DNA from: Odoribacter sp.
Lineage (GTDB): Bacteria; Bacteroidota; Bacteroidia; Bacteroidales; Muribaculaceae
Assembly: GCA_023663145.1 (NCBI GenBank)
Contig: JAMPHZ010000010.1
Location: 17,400 to 81,399, forward strand
Reading direction: 5' to 3'
Length of the DNA: 64,000 nt
Position numbers and translations under genes: made by a program. Shown here piece by piece: positions 45,188-55,517 of the stretch (positions are counted from its first letter, which is position 1; every line of letters starts with the position of its first letter). The notes under the pieces are model-generated. The model saw only the letters and a list, made by a program, of their open reading frames with translations. It had not been told where the DNA came from and searched no databases.

Positions 45188-46426
45188 TTATTTATATAGG
45201 TAATATTTTGAAGAAGCGGCGCGGAATGATTCGTTGTCCTTGTTCCAATAGTCGATGATGTCGTCTACCCGATGGTGCTCGCTGAAGCGACGGCGAATCT
45301 CTTTGCTGCCCGAAACTTTGTCGAACATGTTAAATCGTTCAGGATTCGCATTACCTTCGGCGAAGGTGGCCTTTTCGGGATACATGTCAGCGAGTTCCTG
45401 CATTACGTAGAATTGAGTGAGTGCGAGCGGAGCGATATTTTTGTTTGTGACATATACCTCAACACCGGCGAGATTCTCGCCTTTACCTACAGAGTAGAAG
45501 GGTTTGATGTGGATGGGACGGAATTTCAGGCCTGGCAGGTCAAGTGCGTTCATCCGGCGCGATAGTTCTTCAGCATCGACCCATTCGGCGCAGAATAGCT
45601 TGAAAGGTTCTGTGTAGCCGACTCCGATATTCATGTAGCCAAGTTCACCGAGGATACCGCTCACTGGATATAGCACGGCTGCTTCCGGGTTGGGAATGTG
45701 GGGAGAGGGGAGTACCCAGGGCATTCCGGTGGCGCGGAATTCCATATCGCGGGTCCATCCTTCCATGGGCACGACGGTGAGGTTGCATTTGAGGCCGTCT
45801 TTACCTATGAGTCCTTCGTTGTTGAGATACAGGGCGAGTTCGCCGGGAGTCATGCCATAGAGGTATGGAATAGGGAACTGACTCACGAATGACACGCAGG
45901 AGTCCTCGGTAAGGCAGCCCTCGATAATGTTGCCACCTACGGGATTGGGGCGGTCAAGAACCATGAAATCCTTGCCAAGTTCGGCGCATGCCTCCATGGC
46001 GAGACCCATTGTGGATATGAATGTGAATGAACGGCAGCCAATGTCCTGTATGTCATAGATAAGTACATCGACATCTTTGAGCATTTCAGGCGATGGCTTG
46101 CGTGTTTTTCCATATATTGAGTATACGGTTACGCCTGTGGCTGGGTCTGTGAAGTTGTCTACATGGTCGCCGGCATGCACGTCGCCGCGCACACCATGTT
46201 CGGGTGCGTAAAGTCCGACGAGTTCCACTCCGGGTGCTTCGTGCAGGATGTCGATCGTAGACTTGAGGTTATTGTCAACGCCGGTAGGGTTGGTGATAAG
46301 TCCCACTCGCTTGCCCTGCAATTGGGCGAAGCCGTTGTCACGGAGTACCTCTATTCCGGGTTTTACCTGAGCGGCGAGGCCTATGGTGGTGATGGCTGCG
46401 AGAGCCAATGTCAGTATCTTTTTCAT
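45188..46426 (-). CDS. namZ: Exo-beta-N-acetylmuramidase NamZ-like (DUF1343)
   Basis: A 412-aa exported protein starting at ATG 46426 with a signal peptide (MKKILTLALAAITTIGLAAQ). The 13 codons upstream in the same frame lack signal character. DUF1343 landmarks are GLITNPTGVD, GLYAPEHGVRGD, IYDIQDIGCRSFTFISTMG and LDRPNPVGG. The family member NamZ (YbbC) of Bacillus releases MurNAc from peptidoglycan ends. It lies 4 nt after the AmpG-like gene, fitting muropeptide salvage. Confidence 0.9.
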   Translation of the reverse strand: MKKILTLALAAITTIGLAAQVKPGIEVLRDNGFAQLQGKRVGLITNPTGVDNNLKSTIDILHEAPGVELVGLYAPEHGVRGDVHAGDHVDNFTDPATGVTVYSIYGKTRKPSPEMLKDVDVLIYDIQDIGCRSFTFISTMGLAMEACAELGKDFMVLDRPNPVGGNIIEGCLTEDSCVSFVSQFPIPYLYGMTPGELALYLNNEGLIGKDGLKCNLTVVPMEGWTRDMEFRATGMPWVLPSPHIPNPEAAVLYPVSGILGELGYMNIGVGYTEPFKLFCAEWVDAEELSRRMNALDLPGLKFRPIHIKPFYSVGKGENLAGVEVYVTNKNIAPLALTQFYVMQELADMYPEKATFAEGNANPERFNMFDKVSGSKEIRRRFSEHHRVDDIIDYWNKDNESFRAASSKYYLYK

Positions 46427-46430
46427 GTTG

Positions 46431-47798
46431 TTATTTTTCTTTTTTAGCTTCGACGCGTTTAGCACCGTATTCGGGATTGATATGGGGCCTTACAAGGGCT
46501 GTAACCAGCCATGTGCCGATGTTGCAGAAGAGTACCCAAAGGAAGAAGTATGAGTATGAGTTGCCGAGAAGGTTTTCCTTTATGTAACCGGCAGCCATGC
46601 CTGGGAGCATCATGCCGAGTGCCATGAATGCTGTGCATATGGCGTAGTGGGATGTCTTGTATGGACCTTCGGCGAAGTACATCATGAAGAGCATGAATGC
46701 GGTGAATCCGAATCCGTAGGCAAACTGCTCAAGGATGAGGCAGCAGAATACAAGTGCTTTGCCGCCTACTGTAGCATAATCGGGTTGAACGTTTGACAGG
46801 ATTATGTAAGCCACGCAGTTGAGAGATGTTGCGAGAGCCATAGGCCATATCCATCGTTTGAGTCCACCGTTAGAGGCACATATACCGCCGATTATACCGC
46901 CGACTGTGAGGCCTATGATGGCAAGTGTTCCATATGCCAAGCCTACTTCCTGAGGGGTCATGCCGAGGCCACCGGCCTCGCGTGAGGCGAGCAGGAATGG
47001 TTGGCAAAGTTTCACAACCTGAGCTTCAGGGAGGCGATAGAGAAGCATAAACAGCATGGCAAGGATTACGTGTTTCTTCTGGAAGAATGTCACGAATGAG
47101 CCTGCGAACTCTTTGAGGATGCCGCCTACTGTTTTTTTCTCACCTGATCCTACGGCTTTGTCGGTTGAGGGGTGGGGCAGAATGTACATGTGCCACATTG
47201 AAACAATGGCGAAGAATACTGCGCAACCCACGATTGTCCATTTCCATGCAGCGGCCTTTTCACCGAAAGCGCCTTCGAGGAAGCCTGCGATCATGACGAG
47301 ACCACCTTGACCGAAGACGTTGGCAAAACGGTAGAAAGTGGATCGGATACCGACGAACATACTCTGTTGGTTGGTGTTGAGCGCTATCATGTAGAAGCCG
47401 TCTGACGCGATGTCATGGGTTGCCGAGCAGAAAGCGGTGAGAACGTAGAAGAATAGACAGATGGAGAAAGCGCTTGCCGGCACGCCCTGAGCTATCTCGG
47501 TGGCGTTGGGCAGAGGCAGTGTGAATGCGATTGCAGCGAGGCCGATGGCAATGCATATCTGCATTGTTACTGTCCACCAGCGTTTGGTTTTCAGAATGTC
47601 GACAATCGGACCCCAGAAAGGTTTGATTACCCAGGGAGTGTAGAGCCAGCCTGTGTAAAGTGCGGCATCGGTTTCCGACATACCTAACTGGGTGAACATC
47701 ACCATGGTTACCATGTTGATGAAAATAAACGGGATCCCCTGCGCGAAGTAAAGGGTTGGTATCCAAGCCCAGGGGTTTCTTGTTGTAGCCTGTTTCAT
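46431..47798 (-). CDS. AmpG-like MFS permease
   Basis: A 455-aa major facilitator with ~12 membrane helices. The opening NPWAWIPTLYFAQGIPF and GWLYTPWVIKPFWGPIVD are typical of the AmpG family, which imports anhydro-muropeptides or amino sugars. Immediate coupling to the NamZ-like gene (4 nt) and the downstream MurNAc enzymes supports amino-sugar or muropeptide uptake. The exact substrate is unknown. Confidence 0.88.
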   Translation of the reverse strand: MKQATTRNPWAWIPTLYFAQGIPFIFINMVTMVMFTQLGMSETDAALYTGWLYTPWVIKPFWGPIVDILKTKRWWTVTMQICIAIGLAAIAFTLPLPNATEIAQGVPASAFSICLFFYVLTAFCSATHDIASDGFYMIALNTNQQSMFVGIRSTFYRFANVFGQGGLVMIAGFLEGAFGEKAAAWKWTIVGCAVFFAIVSMWHMYILPHPSTDKAVGSGEKKTVGGILKEFAGSFVTFFQKKHVILAMLFMLLYRLPEAQVVKLCQPFLLASREAGGLGMTPQEVGLAYGTLAIIGLTVGGIIGGICASNGGLKRWIWPMALATSLNCVAYIILSNVQPDYATVGGKALVFCCLILEQFAYGFGFTAFMLFMMYFAEGPYKTSHYAICTAFMALGMMLPGMAAGYIKENLLGNSYSYFFLWVLFCNIGTWLVTALVRPHINPEYGAKRVEAKKEK

Positions 47799-47836
47799 TG
47801 CTTTAGTGATGATTGGTAGAGGTTGTTAGGGTTAGA

Positions 47837-49186
47837 TTACCGGTAAAGGGCCGATAGGTCAGAACCGGGGAAGTAATGGCTGAGGATTTGTTCGTAGGTG
47901 TATCCTTTGGCGCCCATTACAGCTGCGCCAATCTGGCAAAGTCCTACCCCGTGTCCCCAGCCGCCACCGTGAAGTATTATGCGGCCCGGAATTCCAGTGG
48001 CCGGATCGATGTCAAGACGCTCTACGGTGAATGCTGAGCTGTAGAGATGACTCGGTGACAGTGTACGGCGTATCTCGAGTTCCTTGCCTATGACCATTGT
48101 GCGGTTGGTGCCTGTAATGCGCAGACGCCATATACGACCCGAGGTACCGCGATCAAGTGGCTCGAGGTTGATGATGTCGCCGAAATCCACACCGGAGCGT
48201 TCCTTGACTAACGCAGCAAGCTGCTCGCGGGTGTATTCGACTGTCCATCTGTAGAAATCGGTTGTTTCTTGGTCATAGTTGTTTAGAACCTGACGCAGGA
48301 TAGATGCTTCGGATGTGTTGCAGAATGCGTCGGGTCGTGAATTTATCCATTGATTGGCTTCATCAGGATCGCGCAGATCGGGGATATCTGTTGGTTCTGC
48401 GCTGTCCCTGCGGGCTTCCAGATAGGCGAATTTCCGGGGCTCCCAACAGTATTCGAATTCTTCGAATACTCCGCCGCAGCATTTTGAGAATCTGGCATCG
48501 CAAAGCTTGCCGCCTTCTGACGGGTCAGTGAGAATCTGTCCGCGGGTTGCTGCGATAGCTTCTGTCACTTTAGGTGTTGACTGGCGGGTGATGCCTTGAT
48601 AGCGTTGGCAATGGTCGTCGGCACAGACATCGAAGTTTACGTGATCTTCCCGGTCATACCACCTGATCAGTTCGTCATCAGTGACAGTCATTGCATTGTA
48701 TGTCTCGCCACTTTGCTTTATGCGGGCAGTCTTGTCAATCTGAGCAAGGAGCCATGAGCGGGAGATTACTGCGTGGGCTTTAAGAAGCTCAAGTGATGCG
48801 TGGGCACTCATTTCTGATGATATCACGCTCAGCAGATAGTCCTCTATAGGTAGAACGTTGATTATTGTCAGTCTGTCGCCTTCCACAATCACGCGGCATG
48901 CACCAGAGAAACGCTGATTTTCACGGCGTTCCCAATGGAAATTAACGCCGATTACCACGTCAAAGATTTCGAAAGATGCCTTGGCTCGTGTTTGGTCGAG
49001 CGGAATGAGGTCAATGGAGTCATAAACTTCTCCTTGCCAGGCGATCCTCCCGTCAGGTGATACGGAAAAAGTCTGCGGTCCGCGAACTATCTTGCCGTCG
49101 TGGCCGAGCCGGTAGTCAGCGAGCAGTGATATGTTTATTTCAGTTGCACTGAGGATGCCTACGCTTATATTGGGTTCTTGGGTCAT
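47837..49186 (-). CDS. SpoIID/LytB domain protein
   Basis: A 449-aa protein with the SpoIID domain (ISSEMSAHASLELLKAHAVI through GGGWGHGVGLCQIGAAVMG). SpoIID-type proteins are lytic transglycosylases or amidase enhancers acting on stripped glycan. Unlike Bacillus SpoIID it has no signal peptide or membrane helix at its start (MTQEPNISVGI), so export is unclear. It lies 38 nt upstream of the AmpG-like gene and probably belongs to the same salvage unit. Confidence 0.85.
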   Translation of the reverse strand: MTQEPNISVGILSATEINISLLADYRLGHDGKIVRGPQTFSVSPDGRIAWQGEVYDSIDLIPLDQTRAKASFEIFDVVIGVNFHWERRENQRFSGACRVIVEGDRLTIINVLPIEDYLLSVISSEMSAHASLELLKAHAVISRSWLLAQIDKTARIKQSGETYNAMTVTDDELIRWYDREDHVNFDVCADDHCQRYQGITRQSTPKVTEAIAATRGQILTDPSEGGKLCDARFSKCCGGVFEEFEYCWEPRKFAYLEARRDSAEPTDIPDLRDPDEANQWINSRPDAFCNTSEASILRQVLNNYDQETTDFYRWTVEYTREQLAALVKERSGVDFGDIINLEPLDRGTSGRIWRLRITGTNRTMVIGKELEIRRTLSPSHLYSSAFTVERLDIDPATGIPGRIILHGGGWGHGVGLCQIGAAVMGAKGYTYEQILSHYFPGSDLSALYR

Positions 49187-49225
49187 GTCGGTGTTCTGGG
49201 TGATGACTGTGTGATATATTTTTAT

Positions 49226-49266
49226 GCGCCGCGCTTACACATTAATATATAAATAAGCGCGGCGTA
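49226..49266 (-). terminator. Hairpin after the DUF4922 gene
   Basis: An 11-bp GC-rich stem (CGCCGCGCTTA/TAAGCGCGGCG) just after the minus-strand stop at 49272, followed by an A/T-rich stretch without a pure T-run. Confidence 0.55.
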
Positions 49267-49271
49267 ATGTT

Positions 49272-50210
49272 TCAGATTACTTTTTCGGCAATGTCATTGA
49301 TCTCATCGGTTGAGAGGCATAGCTCATCGAAAACCTGCGCTATCTTGTCTGCATCAAGCGCATTGAAATCTTTTTCAAGCGGTGTAATGAAAACACCACC
49401 CATGTCGACTGATGCAGGGCTGAGCAGCATGGTGCCTTCGCCTTCCGTACCGTAGAACGACGGGCGGTGGCGTTTGCGCGGAATGATTATCAGGCGTACG
49501 CCTGCAGCTGTGGCATAGCACAGGAGGTTCATCATCGGTTCTTTCTCATCTTCCGGTACAGGTATGGCCTTATAAAGACGAGCGAAAAGTCGTTGACCTG
49601 CCTGTGGGTCGGCTGCGTCAATGACAAATACCTTTAGAGGAAGCGCGTCACACAGCGCGAGAGTAGCGTCGCCATCTGTAGCGATGGTTTTTAGCTCAGC
49701 GGCTTCAATGGCGGGTGCGAGTGTCAGGAAATCGCTGTTGCCTGCCTGGAAATGCATGTGATCAGGAGCTGATGCACCGCATCGAGGCCCGTTGTAGAAC
49801 ACGGTATATTCATCAAGCTCGCCGGCGAGTTGCATCATGTCGGCAATACGGTCTGCAATGAGCTGATCAGTATGAGAGCGGTCTGGTATTGTGAGGTGCC
49901 GAGGGAAGATAGGGAAGGGGTTGATAAGGATTGTATAACGGCCACCCCAATCAATTCCTCGTTGCACCTGTGGGCGGTTTTGTTCGCATAGGAAGCATTT
50001 GCGCTCCTTTAGTGACTTTGCGTCGACTTTAGCGGATGATGATACTATACGTGCGGGATTGAATTGTACCTTGACAGTCCATCCGGGCAAAGAGACTTCC
50101 TTGACCTTTACGCCTTTCAAGGCTTCAAAGTTGCCGGCGGCCTGAGGCCACTCGGCAATCTGAGAAGCTATGAACGCGTCAATTTGTTTAGAATTGACCT
50201 TTGGTTCCAT
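49272..50210 (-). CDS. DUF4922 (HIT-like/GDP-galactose phosphorylase-like) protein
   Basis: A 312-aa cytoplasmic protein. CFLCEQNRPQVQRGI and DHMHFQAGNSDF resemble the HIT-superfamily nucleotidyltransferase fold seen in DUF4922 and plant GDP-L-galactose phosphorylase; the His-x-His in DHMHFQ would be the nucleotidyl acceptor. It starts at the last base of the glycosyltransferase stop (1-nt overlap). The substrate is unknown. Confidence 0.8.
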   Translation of the reverse strand: MEPKVNSKQIDAFIASQIAEWPQAAGNFEALKGVKVKEVSLPGWTVKVQFNPARIVSSSAKVDAKSLKERKCFLCEQNRPQVQRGIDWGGRYTILINPFPIFPRHLTIPDRSHTDQLIADRIADMMQLAGELDEYTVFYNGPRCGASAPDHMHFQAGNSDFLTLAPAIEAAELKTIATDGDATLALCDALPLKVFVIDAADPQAGQRLFARLYKAIPVPEDEKEPMMNLLCYATAAGVRLIIIPRKRHRPSFYGTEGEGTMLLSPASVDMGGVFITPLEKDFNALDADKIAQVFDELCLSTDEINDIAEKVI

Positions 50211-51670
50211 TATTCTTTATTCATGGCGCAACGTGCCTGGAGTTCCCAGGTGCGGATGCGGTCTTTGTAGAGATTGTTGTTATTGGTCTTAACGATGTCA
50301 AGAGCGTGGTCGGAGTTGTCTTCCCAACGGCGGCAGTAGTAAACCACATCGTAGACGCGGCCAATCTGGTTGTGGCGTGAGAATGCGAGACCGAGAGCAT
50401 AGTCCTCACCGTATGAGGTGTTGGGTACATGGATTTCACGGAGCATGGGAGTATAGAATGCGCGGGGAGCGCCGAGACCGTTGATACGCAGAGCATTGTT
50501 ACGGCCGTTTTCAGGGGTCCATTCTTTGTGGTCAATCACGCCCGGCGGAATCATGTTCATGTCGATGTCGGTCAGCATATAGGTGCCTACTACCATGGCG
50601 CAATTCTGGTCGTAGAAGGCTTTTACCATTTTAGAGAGTGTGTTCTCGTCGGCATAAACGTCGTCTGAGTCAAGCTGAACAGCAAATTTACCGCATTTGG
50701 GGTGCATTACACCTGCATTCCAGCAACCGCCGATTCCAAGGTCATCGCGTTCGGGGATGATGTGTATCACGCGGGGGTCAGAGGTGAATTCCTCGATTGC
50801 TTCAGATGTGCCGTCGGTCGAGTGGTTGTCAATTATGATCAGGTTGAATGGGAAGTCAGTCTTCTGTGCGAGCACGCTCTTGATGGCGTCGCGGATTGTG
50901 CGCACACGGTTGCGCACGGGAATTATAACGGATGCTTCGTATTCAAAGTCACCACGGTTGAATTCGATTGTGTCGAACTTGGGTGCGAGATAGCCTCCGA
51001 TAGCTTTGAGGTGATCGGTGCAGGCCTGCTCCATTTCGATCTGCACGCCGCGGTTCTTGGGATCTACGTAGCTGAAGATAGCTTCACCTGATTCTTTCTT
51101 TGGTGCGGCTATATCGGTGTAGAGGTATTCGTTGACGTGAACGATGGGGGCTATCCGGCTTATGCGGAGGCGCAGGTCATAGAGACCGGCAGCTTTGTAT
51201 TCGGCGGTTATTCCGGCGGCAGCTTTCTTGAAGTCGGTTGTGTTGAACCAAAGCATGGAGCCGAAGTTGAAGTCGTCACGGAGTGAACCGAATTGGTAGT
51301 CAATCACGGGCGCGTTGGCCTTTACACCATCTGTCACCACATAAGAGTCGGCGTAGAGCATGCCGGCTTTTGAGTCGGCAGCAAGGCGTGCGAGACGTTC
51401 CATTGCAAGATAGCCGGGTACGAGGGTGTCGTATTTTGTGTAGAGGATGATATACTGTGAGTCTGCTGCTTCGGCGATTTTCTTCATGGTAGCTGAAGAG
51501 TTGAGGGTGTCGACATGGATTATGTCGCAGCCGAGCACTGCTGTAGCCTCAGGATCAGTGGCGAGCAGGTAGATTTTGGTTACGAGTTCGTCTTGCTTGA
51601 GTGCTTCGACGGTGGGGCGTACTTGAGCCTCGTCGGCAAAGGGGATAAAGCAGTTGATAGTTGTTTTCAT
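50210..51670 (-). CDS. Family 2 glycosyltransferase with two GT-A-like halves
   Basis: A 486-aa protein. The second half (~255-470) is a clear GT2 domain: [32 protein letters not shown] and the DxD in [11 protein letters not shown]. The first half (~1-230) repeats the fold more loosely ([35 protein letters not shown]). No membrane helices. Likely a cytoplasmic transferase for a cell-surface glycan. It shares a transcript with the amidase-like gene upstream and the DUF4922 gene downstream. Confidence 0.85.
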   Translation of the reverse strand: MKTTINCFIPFADEAQVRPTVEALKQDELVTKIYLLATDPEATAVLGCDIIHVDTLNSSATMKKIAEAADSQYIILYTKYDTLVPGYLAMERLARLAADSKAGMLYADSYVVTDGVKANAPVIDYQFGSLRDDFNFGSMLWFNTTDFKKAAAGITAEYKAAGLYDLRLRISRIAPIVHVNEYLYTDIAAPKKESGEAIFSYVDPKNRGVQIEMEQACTDHLKAIGGYLAPKFDTIEFNRGDFEYEASVIIPVRNRVRTIRDAIKSVLAQKTDFPFNLIIIDNHSTDGTSEAIEEFTSDPRVIHIIPERDDLGIGGCWNAGVMHPKCGKFAVQLDSDDVYADENTLSKMVKAFYDQNCAMVVGTYMLTDIDMNMIPPGVIDHKEWTPENGRNNALRINGLGAPRAFYTPMLREIHVPNTSYGEDYALGLAFSRHNQIGRVYDVVYYCRRWEDNSDHALDIVKTNNNNLYKDRIRTWELQARCAMNKE

Positions 51671-51684
51671 GTTTTGGGTATGAA

Positions 51685-54654
51685 TTATTTAGGGTTGATA
51701 TTGCTGAAGAAATTTAGAATCTGAGACATGAGAGAGGTACGGGCGTCATCGTCTGTAATGGTCTCGAACGGGAAGCCTATGACGACTGTGCGGTACTTTT
51801 CGAATGCATTGGCCGTGGCTGCAATCAGATTGTTTTCGTTATATCGCATTAGAGTGCAGCCTCGTTTAGTATCGGGTGCATAGAACGAGTCGGGAGATTC
51901 TACGGCGTAACATTCGGAATTCAGAGCGTTGGAGAATTTGAATTGTCCGCCGGTGAACTCTTTGAAACGGCAGGGGACCTCATATGCGTCGCCTGTTACA
52001 GATGCTTGCCCTACACGCCAATGGTATCCGAGGATGTCGGTTGCGAATTTTTGATCGGCCATGGCAGTCTCGGGTGTTGAGTTTGGGTTGTCCCATAGGT
52101 CGGTGGCAACGAAAGCTCCGCTTACAAAGAAACTTGTGCCGATGGATACCGCGTTGGCTATTTTATCCTGCAATGCTGAAGGAAATGTTTTAAAGTAAGT
52201 TCCGTATGCACCGGTTCCGTGTTTGATTTCTTTCTGTTTGCCAAGGATAAGGTCTACAATGCGGGACTCTGTGGCCGGATCCGAAGCCATGTATGCGCTT
52301 ACGGATGATGAATAGAAAGAATATCCGGCGTTTACTATAGCTTTGCCGTGTGTGTATACGTAATCGAAAGTATTGCCTGCTATTACTTTTTCTTCATAGT
52401 CGGCACGTGAAGCTCCGAATCCGGCTGCGTCGTCATCCATCCATGGAATATCACGCCGGAATTCAAATTGAGAGCCTATGAAGGATATGTCGTAGATGTA
52501 GGGGACACCATGATCGCGCGTATCATAGAATCCTGCGATGCCTTCCGATGCCTCGAACCAGTCGGGCCCGCTGACGCGGGTGAATCCGTTTACGACCAGC
52601 ACCGGTTGTGTGCCGTTGTCAAGGTCACACACAGCAAGTATCTCAGAAGGGAAAGACACGCCGCCGTCATTACCTGCTATGATGCGGTATGAGTGGATGA
52701 GATTGTCAGAGATGTGAATGTCGTAATAAGGAGCGTCGACTGAGGCTATTGTTGTAAAACCTGGTTCGTCGGCTATGCGCTGTTGGATTATATAATATGA
52801 GGGGTGGGCTGATTCTTCGAGTGAATCAACGGTCTCGGCCCATGATAGCCGATAGGTGCGTTTGGCATTCATGGGAGTAATTGCAAAGTCTTTTACCGGG
52901 AGCGGCTGTACGATATACGGGCGACCGTCGCGCGCGGCAATGAATTGTAACATACCTTTGTAAATGGCGCGTGACGCCACAAAACGGAAAGCCGGATCAA
53001 GGCCATACTTCATGTCGGCGAAGTTTTGGTGGGATAAGAATTCGAGCAGCATGGCTGGAACCTCCGGTACGCGGGCTTCAAAGTATGATTTGTCCCACAT
53101 GGCGCGTCGGCTCCAATGAGGTTCGAATTTGGCGCGCACGTCGTTGACGAGATTTGTCATTACAAGGTTTGTCAGATCGCGTGATGCAAGCCGGCTGCTG
53201 CCGTTGCCTAATGTGTCTCCGGAAGTGCAATAGATACCGAGAGTCCCGACGATGGAATCATCGCGGAATGTACCGGCATCTGTATGAAAAGCGAAACTTA
53301 GGTCAACAGGTATGCCAAGGCCTTCGCGTTGAGGAAGCATTGATGAGCCGCCGGCCAACCAATTTACCCATAGCCCGCGGGAACGGTAGTCGTCGTTGTA
53401 GTCGTTGACATAGTCGGATGGCGTGAAAACGCTGTCGGGTGCTCCGGCCCATTGCAGGAAGTAGCGTGCGCCTTCAACAAATTTGGGATAGCCGCTCCCT
53501 ACATATTGATAGTCGATGGAGTCGAGTGGCTCTTTCACAATGCGTTCCACAACATTCATTCCGCCGCCGATTTTTACCGCGTCGGCTGTGACGACTGAGC
53601 CGGTTGTGGAACTTTCATTTGTAAGAGTAACCACCGGAATGCTTTTGCCTGCGTTTAACGGAAAGTGTCCCAGATAAATCCAGGTGCCGGCTCCCATTTG
53701 TTGGTTGACCTTGAAATGGCGGTCACCTACCGCGGTGTGGATGGTGTAAGATGCGTCGGTGGCGTTGTTCCTTTCAGGTGAGTAGCTGATGTAGACTGCG
53801 TATGTGTCAGTCTTGGGAATGTCTGCGCTCCATATGGCTTGAGACGTCTTTTCGCCCGGAGCCACTGTTTTAACCTTACGTGCGTGCCCATCACTGAATG
53901 GATGAGATCCGTTACGTAGCGGCTGTCCGTCCCATGCGAATCCGGAAGCTGAAGCCTGTGTCCATGGCTGTGCGCCATGGCTTTCGCTATATCCAGGTGT
54001 AGTTGATGGTGAGTCTCCATCTATGATTATCTCTGTTAGATTTATGTCGCGTTCGCGTGGGCTCATTACATAGGCTCCCGCATTTTCAAGCATTGGCATA
54101 AGGAAAGGCATGACATAGCTCTGTGTATACAGGTCTTCTACTGTCTGCATTACACGGGCGCGTTGCCACTCCCATCGGTTAAGTTTAGGTTCGAAGTACC
54201 ATCCATGGCTTTGCCAAAGCGCTATGTTTGCACCGTCAAGACCCGCGGGGGCCGGAAAGTTTTCAACGGGTGTTATGAAACGGGATGTTTCTGTCGGGCC
54301 GATATTGGACTTTCTGGCGAAAAGTACCAGGTCGTCAAGGTCAGTGTTGCCTGATGTAAGCTTTACTGTGTAATTTTTATATTTAGGACCGAAGGCCTTA
54401 ATGATGTCGGCTTTCAGTGCGGCCATTGTTTCGGACGTCAGTGGCAGGTAGGTTACGTTTTCGTTGCAGTCGATGGTGATTGTCCGTCTGTTAGCGTCAA
54501 TTGTCACTGTTTTTGCTGACATGGGTCCGTAACCCGTGGAACCCGGTTGGTATGATTGGATGACAGCCGATGCAACCTCGCGCTGCCCGGCTACAGAGTT
54601 CTGAACTCCTAATGATGTGATGACCAATGTAATGGCCAGTAATTTGAAATTCAT
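51685..54654 (-). CDS. Large exported amidase_3-like protein with golvesin-type insert
   Basis: A 989-aa protein starting at ATG 54654 with a signal peptide ([20 protein letters not shown]). An amidase_3-like zinc fold appears split: [13 protein letters not shown] (first His), then [13 protein letters not shown] (second His) and [13 protein letters not shown] (Glu). A golvesin C-terminal-like beta domain (~240-370; [14 protein letters not shown]) is inserted. A fibronectin-like region (~620-720) and a C-terminal ~270-residue domain follow. Probably a secreted cell-wall or polysaccharide hydrolase; some relatives are labelled xanthan lyase. Substrate unproven. Confidence 0.78.
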   Translation of the reverse strand: MNFKLLAITLVITSLGVQNSVAGQREVASAVIQSYQPGSTGYGPMSAKTVTIDANRRTITIDCNENVTYLPLTSETMAALKADIIKAFGPKYKNYTVKLTSGNTDLDDLVLFARKSNIGPTETSRFITPVENFPAPAGLDGANIALWQSHGWYFEPKLNRWEWQRARVMQTVEDLYTQSYVMPFLMPMLENAGAYVMSPRERDINLTEIIIDGDSPSTTPGYSESHGAQPWTQASASGFAWDGQPLRNGSHPFSDGHARKVKTVAPGEKTSQAIWSADIPKTDTYAVYISYSPERNNATDASYTIHTAVGDRHFKVNQQMGAGTWIYLGHFPLNAGKSIPVVTLTNESSTTGSVVTADAVKIGGGMNVVERIVKEPLDSIDYQYVGSGYPKFVEGARYFLQWAGAPDSVFTPSDYVNDYNDDYRSRGLWVNWLAGGSSMLPQREGLGIPVDLSFAFHTDAGTFRDDSIVGTLGIYCTSGDTLGNGSSRLASRDLTNLVMTNLVNDVRAKFEPHWSRRAMWDKSYFEARVPEVPAMLLEFLSHQNFADMKYGLDPAFRFVASRAIYKGMLQFIAARDGRPYIVQPLPVKDFAITPMNAKRTYRLSWAETVDSLEESAHPSYYIIQQRIADEPGFTTIASVDAPYYDIHISDNLIHSYRIIAGNDGGVSFPSEILAVCDLDNGTQPVLVVNGFTRVSGPDWFEASEGIAGFYDTRDHGVPYIYDISFIGSQFEFRRDIPWMDDDAAGFGASRADYEEKVIAGNTFDYVYTHGKAIVNAGYSFYSSSVSAYMASDPATESRIVDLILGKQKEIKHGTGAYGTYFKTFPSALQDKIANAVSIGTSFFVSGAFVATDLWDNPNSTPETAMADQKFATDILGYHWRVGQASVTGDAYEVPCRFKEFTGGQFKFSNALNSECYAVESPDSFYAPDTKRGCTLMRYNENNLIAATANAFEKYRTVVIGFPFETITDDDARTSLMSQILNFFSNINPK

Positions 54655-54692
54655 ATCAAATTGTAGATTCAAGGTTGCTTAAAAGCTTCCCA

Positions 54693-54700
54693 CAAAGATA
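54693..54700 (-). promoter_or_regulatory. -7 promoter core of the amidase-like/GT2/DUF4922 group
   Basis: Reads TATCTTTG on the minus strand, 38 nt before the ATG at 54654. Confidence 0.6.
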
Positions 54701-54759
54701 GTCAAAATATCCGAAAGAGAGAGTTTAATTAACTTATATTAATAATTAAATACGTAAAT

Positions 54760-55302
54760 TTATAAACCATGTACACGCCCGCAACCGTAAAAATGGCTGC
54801 TCCAATAATTCTCGTCAAGGCTGCTTTCGATAACTCCCCGGGATGTCGTGGCGTGAATGATTTGTCCGTCGCCAATATAAAGTGCTACATGGTTTATGCG
54901 TGTTCCTCCGGTTTTTGATACGAAAAAAACGAGATCACCGGGACGTAGTTGTGAGCGTTTCACAGGTTTGCACCACTGGTGCTGTTCACGGCTTGAGCGG
55001 GGGAGTTTTATTCCTGCTGATTGGTCGAAGATGGCGCAGGTAAATCCCGAGCAATCAGTGCCTTTACGGGAGTTGCCGCCGTAACTGTAAGGTGTGCCTA
55101 TCCATGAGCGTGCATCTTTGATTAACTGTGCCACACTCCTTGATTGTGGCTGTTTGCTCGGCGGGTTGGGGTTTACCTGCTCGACAGGGACATACCTGTT
55201 TCTATAACCCTGTGAACCACGCACAGTCCGCCGTGACGAATGGCATGAACTTAATGCCACTGCCACGGTGAGGAACAATAATGTGAGTCTGAGGGTTTTC
55301 AT
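54760..55302 (-). CDS. NlpC/P60 cell-wall peptidase lipoprotein
   Basis: A 180-aa protein with a lipoprotein signal (lipobox ALSSC, Cys 20). The catalytic triad is in GTDCSGFTCAIF (Cys), RINHVALYIGDG (His) and IIHATTSRGV (His). It cuts D-Glu-diamino acid bonds of peptidoglycan stem peptides in the periplasm. Monocistronic, with its promoter core only 4 nt upstream of the ATG. Confidence 0.93.
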   Translation of the reverse strand: MKTLRLTLLFLTVAVALSSCHSSRRTVRGSQGYRNRYVPVEQVNPNPPSKQPQSRSVAQLIKDARSWIGTPYSYGGNSRKGTDCSGFTCAIFDQSAGIKLPRSSREQHQWCKPVKRSQLRPGDLVFFVSKTGGTRINHVALYIGDGQIIHATTSRGVIESSLDENYWSSHFYGCGRVHGL

Positions 55303-55306
55303 TTCG

Positions 55307-55314
55307 CAAAGTTA
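55307..55314 (-). promoter_or_regulatory. -7 promoter core placed for leaderless transcription of the NlpC/P60 gene
   Basis: Reads TAACTTTG on the minus strand and ends 4 nt before the ATG, so transcription would begin at or within the start codon. Confidence 0.6.
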
Positions 55315-55487
55315 AAGTTTTTTTTCTAAAAATCAAAAAAATACCGGCTGCGGTTGATCTATCTTTTTGCGATAATAGATATTGTGCCGGTTAGATGTGA
55401 TTGTTGACGATAAATCAGTATTATTTATGTATTGTCTTTAAAGTTAATTTTTTTGCAAATTATAGTTAATTATCCGTTTAATTGTAT

Positions 55488-55495
55488 TAACTTTG
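55488..55495 (+). promoter_or_regulatory. -7 promoter core of the sppA group
   Basis: TAACTTTG, 22 nt before the sppA ATG, in a very A/T-rich divergent region (55315-55517) that holds no other feature. Confidence 0.65.
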
Positions 55496-55517
55496 CATTG
55501 ACTATATCATTAAAGTT

